Shown piece after piece: positions 60,333-64,000 of a stretch of DNA of 64,000 bases; the stretch's first letter is position 1, and each line of letters begins with the position of its first letter. This DNA is from Magnetofaba australis IT-1. Lineage in GTDB: Bacteria; Pseudomonadota; Magnetococcia; Magnetococcales; Magnetococcaceae. The stretch covers positions 248,001-312,000 of the forward strand of contig NZ_LVJN01000019.1 of the NCBI RefSeq assembly GCF_002109495.1, written 5' to 3'. The translations under genes and the position numbers were made by a program. The notes beneath the pieces are model-generated. The model searched no databases. It saw only the letters and a list, made by a program, of their open reading frames with translations, and was not told the origin of the DNA.

Positions 60333-62285
60333 TCATCGCCGCATATACCCCGACTGAATCACTCGGCGATGCTGACGGGTTGAACCAGCCTGCTGCTGCG
60401 GCGCGCTTATCGTCTCATCCTCTGACATGTCAGCAATCCGCAGCGGTTCTTCCAGACGCCGCCAGTGCTTCTCCTCAAAACGATCAAGCCCATAAATCGA
60501 CGCCGCCGCGCGCGCATATACCCGGCAATCCAGCGCCTCGTTGCGCTTGCCCGGCTCCTTCTCCCAACTCGCCTGGGGGAATCCCTTCACCATGCGGGTG
60601 ATCAGCCGCTCCGCAGTGAGCTGCTTGAAGAACTCCTCGTTGTATTGCGGGAAGTGGCAGTAGCCAGGCGGATACGACTCGCCAGATTCAAGCCCCTCGT
60701 CCGTGGGCCGGGGCAGCTTCAACCAGCGGTAGAGTTCGCCCTTAGCCACCGGCGTGCCGATGGACCAGACCTTGAGCCCTCGTTTGCGATGACCCGCGTC
60801 AGCTTTAGAGACAGTCAGCAACAGCGCCGTGTCGCGATCACGACCTTTGATGGCGACGACTGTCCTTTGTTGGCGCGCAACCGCACCAGCTGGACCCCAG
60901 GTCGCTTGGGGATGCTTTCTCACCCAAGCGTAAACATCCTGAGTGGCATAGCCTGAGTCCACGCACATCACCCGGATCGGCAACCGCTGGCCGCAGGCGT
61001 GTTTCCAATCCTTGGCCAGAACGCGATCCAATTGCCCCCACACCTCGGGTCGCGCGGTGTCGCCATCGAGCACGAAGTAGTCGATAGACCAGGAGCGTTT
61101 CTCCCGGCCCCACGCCATCACCTCGCATTCGAGGCGATCCTTCTGCACATCAACGCCAGCGGTAAGAAATAGCCCGCCGTCAGGAACCTCACCTATACGG
61201 TAGGTTTCACGCCGATCGTACAGCCGCGTCCAATCCGGCGCTTCAAACGCCTCCTCAAACGGCTCGCCCAGCACCGTGTTGACAAAGCCTTTCATTAAAT
61301 CCGGATTCTTCTGCGCCTGCTCATACATCTCCACCGCATCCGCCCAGGAGAACCACCCCACCGGGGAGTAGAGGCTGTTGAGATGGAAGCCGACCGTCTG
61401 GCGGCTCTCCGCCTCGGCGGTAGCAACCCACTCACCATTCTCCAGCATGTGGGTCTTGTGGTGCTCCCAGATGAGCGCGTCGCAGTGCGCGCAGCGGTAG
61501 CGCGCCGTATCCGGCTTGCCCTCATCCCAGGTCAGGTTGCCGAACTCCAGCGGTTGGCGTTCGCCGCACTCCGGACAGGGCACATGAAACTTGCGCTGGT
61601 CGCTGGCCAAGTACTCCCGCTCAATGCGCGACAGCCCCTTTCGATTGGGCGTGCTGACCAGAAAGATCTTGCGGCGCTGAAAGGTCGCCGAGCGGCGCTC
61701 CGCCAGCAGGATGGGATCGCCTTCGCCCTCCACATCGCCGGGATAGCCGTCCACTTCGTCCAGAAACAGATACCGCGCAGGCATGGAGCGCAGCCCTACC
61801 GCGCTGTTAGCCCCGGTGAGGATCAGCACGCCGCCGGGGAACTCCTTTGAGAGAACCGTGTTGCCAGAGTCCCGGCTGCGCGCCGGTTTGACCAGCTCTT
61901 TGAGCGCCTCGCTCTCCTCGATGAGGGGGTCGATGCGCTGTTTGGAATTGCGCTTGGCCAACTCCACCGTGGGCGAGACCGCCATCATGGGACCTGGAGC
62001 CTGATGGATCACATAGCCGATGAGACAGTTGCCTGCCTCGGTGCCGCCGATCTGTGCGCCCTTCATGAACACCACCCTCCGCACCGGCGAGGCCGGTGAC
62101 AGGCAATCCATGATCTCCTTCAGGTAGGGCGTGCGGCTGGTGCGCCACTTTCCCGGCTCCGAGGAGGCGCGTTGCGAGAGGATGCGGTGCTTGTCCGACC
62201 ACTGCGAGACCGTGAGCAGCGGATCAGGCTTGAGACCGCCCCGCCATGCCAGGTCAATCGCCAGTGCGCCATCAAACTCCGCCAC
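60333..62285 (-). CDS. Phage terminase large subunit (GpA family)
   Basis: The protein is 650 residues with GTG start. The ATPase part has the Walker A-like KGAQIGGTEAGN (75-86) and Walker B RYLFLDEVDGYPGD (171-184). Possible zinc site CPECG...CAHC (about 238-268). Nuclease half with AGVDVQKDRLE and VDSGYATQDV. Pumps DNA and cuts it, in lambda-type packaging. No small terminase gene is seen upstream; only the 95-bp divergent region follows. Confidence 0.93.
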   Translation of the reverse strand: MAEFDGALAIDLAWRGGLKPDPLLTVSQWSDKHRILSQRASSEPGKWRTSRTPYLKEIMDCLSPASPVRRVVFMKGAQIGGTEAGNCLIGYVIHQAPGPMMAVSPTVELAKRNSKQRIDPLIEESEALKELVKPARSRDSGNTVLSKEFPGGVLILTGANSAVGLRSMPARYLFLDEVDGYPGDVEGEGDPILLAERRSATFQRRKIFLVSTPNRKGLSRIEREYLASDQRKFHVPCPECGERQPLEFGNLTWDEGKPDTARYRCAHCDALIWEHHKTHMLENGEWVATAEAESRQTVGFHLNSLYSPVGWFSWADAVEMYEQAQKNPDLMKGFVNTVLGEPFEEAFEAPDWTRLYDRRETYRIGEVPDGGLFLTAGVDVQKDRLECEVMAWGREKRSWSIDYFVLDGDTARPEVWGQLDRVLAKDWKHACGQRLPIRVMCVDSGYATQDVYAWVRKHPQATWGPAGAVARQQRTVVAIKGRDRDTALLLTVSKADAGHRKRGLKVWSIGTPVAKGELYRWLKLPRPTDEGLESGESYPPGYCHFPQYNEEFFKQLTAERLITRMVKGFPQASWEKEPGKRNEALDCRVYARAAASIYGLDRFEEKHWRRLEEPLRIADMSEDETISAPQQQAGSTRQHRRVIQSGYMRR

Positions 62286-62384
62286 ATCGCTTATCTCTCT
62301 TAATTTTCATCTATTTGACTGGATGTATGCGCGGGTTAATGGCTACATGTCATCAACGGCGCAACACACTCCAGGAGATTGAAA

Positions 62385-62582
62385 TTGAACAAGAAACCTA
62401 CCACTGAGCAACAGTTGGAAGCCTTTGCTGAAGAGCTGGCCGAACTAACCCGCAAGCACGGCGTCGCGCTGCGCGTCACCGGCGGCGTCATCATCGACTC
62501 TCCAGAGGCTTTCGCTGAACTCGAATACTTCACTGGGAATGACGGCGACCTGCTGCCCCGCATCGGCAACGAATGGATTTGA
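62385..62582 (+). CDS. Small hypothetical protein
   Basis: The protein is 65 residues from TTG 62385, seven bases after AGGAG (62373-62377), which supports it over TTG 62379. Helical N-terminus (TTEQQLEAFAEELAELTRKHG) and short beta end (VTGGVIIDSPEAFAELEYF). Tightly followed by the DUF3489 gene, so one small operon. No family recognised. Confidence 0.6.
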   Translation: MNKKPTTEQQLEAFAEELAELTRKHGVALRVTGGVIIDSPEAFAELEYFTGNDGDLLPRIGNEWI

Positions 62583-62593
62583 AGGAGACCATC

Positions 62594-63265
62594 ATGAACA
62601 AAATGACCAGCCCCCAACTCACCGTACTCGTCAACGCCGCGCTGCGCGAAGATGGCGCGGTCCACCCCCTGCCCAACCGTATGAAGGGCGGCGCAGCGAT
62701 CAAGATCGTGAACGCCTTGGCCAAGCACGGTGTCATCACGCAGGAGGATGACGGACAATGGCGTCTCAACGCTGCGGGCTACGCGGCCATCGGCGAAACG
62801 CCGCCAGAACGGCTCCTGCCTCAGACTCAAGCTGAAGAGCCCGCAGAGCCGCAAACGGACAGCTCTTCGATTGCGCCGGATGCGCTTTTCGAAGAGATCG
62901 CCTCTAAGCACCTGGACATCGACACGCTAGAGACTCGGCGCTTAGACGATTTGGATTTTCATGACTGCGCTGTCTGGGCCATCAAGAGCGCCCTGGAAGC
63001 CGCCTACCAAGCCGGGATGGTCGCTGCCAAACAGCGCACGCCAAAGCCCCGAGAGAACTCAAAGCAGGCGACCATGATCGCCCTGATGAAACGCCCTGAA
63101 GGCGCAACGATTGAACAGCTTGAGGCCGCTACTTCGTGGAATCGAAATACTCTGCGCGGGGCTATTTCCGGCGCCCTGCGCAAACGCCTTGGACTCAACG
63201 TCACCAGCGAGCGCGTCACCGATGAGCAAGGGAAACGGACGATCTACCGCATCGTTGAAGACTGA
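62594..63265 (+). CDS. DUF3489 domain protein
   Basis: The protein is 223 residues from ATG 62594 with GAAGGAG upstream. The C-terminal 75 residues carry the DUF3489 signature: SKQATMIALMKRPEGATIEQL followed by WNRNTLRGAISGALRKRLGL and a wing ending YRI, which looks like a winged helix. The N-terminal part repeats a shorter helical module (LTVLVNAALREDGAVHPLP). These proteins are common in phages and islands of proteobacteria; DNA binding is inferred. Confidence 0.8.
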   Translation: MNKMTSPQLTVLVNAALREDGAVHPLPNRMKGGAAIKIVNALAKHGVITQEDDGQWRLNAAGYAAIGETPPERLLPQTQAEEPAEPQTDSSSIAPDALFEEIASKHLDIDTLETRRLDDLDFHDCAVWAIKSALEAAYQAGMVAAKQRTPKPRENSKQATMIALMKRPEGATIEQLEAATSWNRNTLRGAISGALRKRLGLNVTSERVTDEQGKRTIYRIVED

Positions 63266-63288
63266 CCCTTCCACGCACCTAAAAGCAG

Positions 63289-63314
63289 ACAACCCGGCCA
63301 ATTGACCGGGTTGT
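63289..63314. terminator. Hairpin between DUF3489 and HNH-HIT genes
   Basis: Perfect stem ACAACCCGG (63289-63297) / CCGGGTTGT (63306-63314) with an 8-base loop, located 24 bases after the stop at 63265. It lacks a T-run but lies between convergent genes. Confidence 0.5.
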
Positions 63315-63363
63315 GCTGGTGATAGATGGGTTAAAATGATGCTGAGATCGTACACATCACACT

Positions 63364-64000
63364 TCAATAGTCTGCTTTGCCTGGAATTACAGATCGCACG
63401 CCCCCTCGGGGCTGAGGGTGATCGCCATCTCGCCGAGGGATCAAATGCATATGAACGTGGAAAACACTTTGACCGGCTGATTGCCCCACATTGACTCCAA
63501 TGTTGAAGCCACTAATCATTGGATCCTTGTCTGAGAGGCGTTGCTTAGCAACTTTCAGGAGCCGCTCCATAGCATTTCGTTCAGGTTGGTAAAGATCAAA
63601 ATAATCAGCGACATGACGTCTGGGCAAAATCAATGTATGGCCAATCGATACAGGGAAACTGTCTTCTAAGACAAACGCCAAACCCTCTCCATCAACCTCC
63701 TGCATTCTTTCCAACTCGCAAAATATACAGCTTTCATCCCGATGGTGAAGAGATTGGGCAACCTCTCTGAAATCGGTCTGATCTCTGTCCCGTTTTTGCG
63801 CATTACAGGTGTAGCAGAGCGCCTGCAAATTATCTGGATCATCCTTTCCGCCATGATTTCGGGGGATAATGTGATCAACTTCCAGAGCTTTTTCCATTGC
63901 TGACACGCCACACGCTTCGCAGCGCCCTTTTGCCCTGGCAAGTACGTCGTAGCGAAGGCTGCCTGGAATATAACCACTCCCTTTTCTCCGGTGGTTCCAA
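63364..64000 (-). CDS. HNH endonuclease-HIT domain fusion protein (5' partial)
   Basis: The reading frame stays open to the window edge, so the start lies beyond. The visible part begins with SGYIPGSLRYDVLARAKG, then a CEACG zinc pair and the HNH core VDHIIPRNHGGKDDPDNLQ with CYTCN, all the features of HNH nucleases. From about residue 85 follows a complete HIT domain: CIFCELE, GFNIGVNVGQSAGQS and the triad HVHMHLIP. The HIT part is strikingly like the separate HIT protein at 21405. A DNA nuclease linked to a nucleotide hydrolase is unusual and could be a defence or repair enzyme. Confidence 0.87.
   Translation of the reverse strand, partial: WNHRRKGSGYIPGSLRYDVLARAKGRCEACGVSAMEKALEVDHIIPRNHGGKDDPDNLQALCYTCNAQKRDRDQTDFREVAQSLHHRDESCIFCELERMQEVDGEGLAFVLEDSFPVSIGHTLILPRRHVADYFDLYQPERNAMERLLKVAKQRLSDKDPMISGFNIGVNVGQSAGQSVFHVHMHLIPRRDGDHPQPRGGVRSVIPGKADY

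Larger units (their letters stand above)
41686..62285 (-). mobile_element. Lambda-like prophage morphogenesis module
   Basis: About 20.6 kb of head and tail genes on the - strand in lambda order, from large terminase (right) to fibre (left), with short gaps and many ATGA-type overlaps. Opposite-strand cargo genes sit at four joints. No integrase, repressor, replication, small terminase or lysis gene is visible; the phage part may continue beyond the right edge. One late gene is frameshifted, so the element may be decaying. Confidence 0.85.

Noticed and set aside
41686-62285. Gene transfer agent instead of a prophage
   Set aside because: Gene order and families (gpA, gpW, gpB, ClpP-type protease, gpD, gpE) follow lambda, and toxin-antitoxin and cargo genes are typical of prophage. 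Lack of integrase in view leaves a small doubt.

Overview
The window comes from a GC-rich Gram-negative bacterium. Supporting evidence is TolC and HlyD-type envelope proteins, a lipoprotein with a lipobox, a periplasmic Tat-type hydrolase, a BvgS-type hybrid kinase and lambda-like phage genes. A proteobacterium is very likely. The style of the chromosome would fit the Magnetococcales/alphaproteobacterial side, but this is a low-confidence impression with no rRNA or marker gene behind it.

Region 1 (1-13126) is chromosomal. A tightly packed + strand set encodes the C-terminal part of an M50-peptidase/HlyD-type protein, a SecA-like protein whose ATPase motifs are degenerate, a TolC-type outer-membrane channel, a second HlyD-type adaptor and a small conserved-looking protein. 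A very large BvgS-like sensor kinase with three periplasmic solute-binding domains and an NAD-dependent sugar epimerase follow.

Region 2 (13127-28450) is rich in intergenic repeats. It carries at least eight copies of a nonautonomous, hairpin-rich element with TATAG-type terminal inverted repeats. Two of these are split by an IS110/IS1111-family insertion sequence: one copy intact (23966-25400), one with a 263-bp internal deletion (14575-15746). The roughly 300-bp noncoding 3' part of the IS is identical in both copies while the transposase has diverged, and it carries short matches to the insertion-site flanks, as expected for a guide (bridge/seek) RNA. Genes between the repeats encode a Cdd1-like HhH protein, a CHAT-domain lipoprotein, an MscS channel, a HIT protein, a serine hydrolase, a DUF4116-type repeat protein and a flavodoxin.

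Region 3 (28454-41642) lacks the repeats and looks like an acquired stress module. A divergent ArsR-rhodanese regulator faces a membrane hydroxylase and a TVP38-rhodanese protein, with matching inverted-repeat operators at both starts. Next comes a - strand copper set: Met-rich Spy-like protein, HMA protein, DUF302, SHOCT, RseC-like, CopA ATPase, cytochrome c, HD-GYP, DUF2231 and a cusB remnant. A two-component system on the + strand, with a Met/His-rich sensor, faces it.

Region 4 (41686-62285, perhaps to the right edge) is a lambda-like prophage morphogenesis module on the - strand in lambda order: large terminase, gpW-like joiner, portal, ClpP-type maturation protease, decoration, major capsid, joining, tail tube, chaperones, tape measure, tail tip and a fibre with a Peptidase_G2-like end. 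Cargo genes sit on the opposite strand at the module joints: an IHF-like gene, three small unknown genes and a PIN toxin-antitoxin pair. A BRO-type gene in the late operon is frameshifted. No integrase, repressor or lysis gene is visible. At the right edge are a DUF3489 protein and a partial HNH-HIT fusion.
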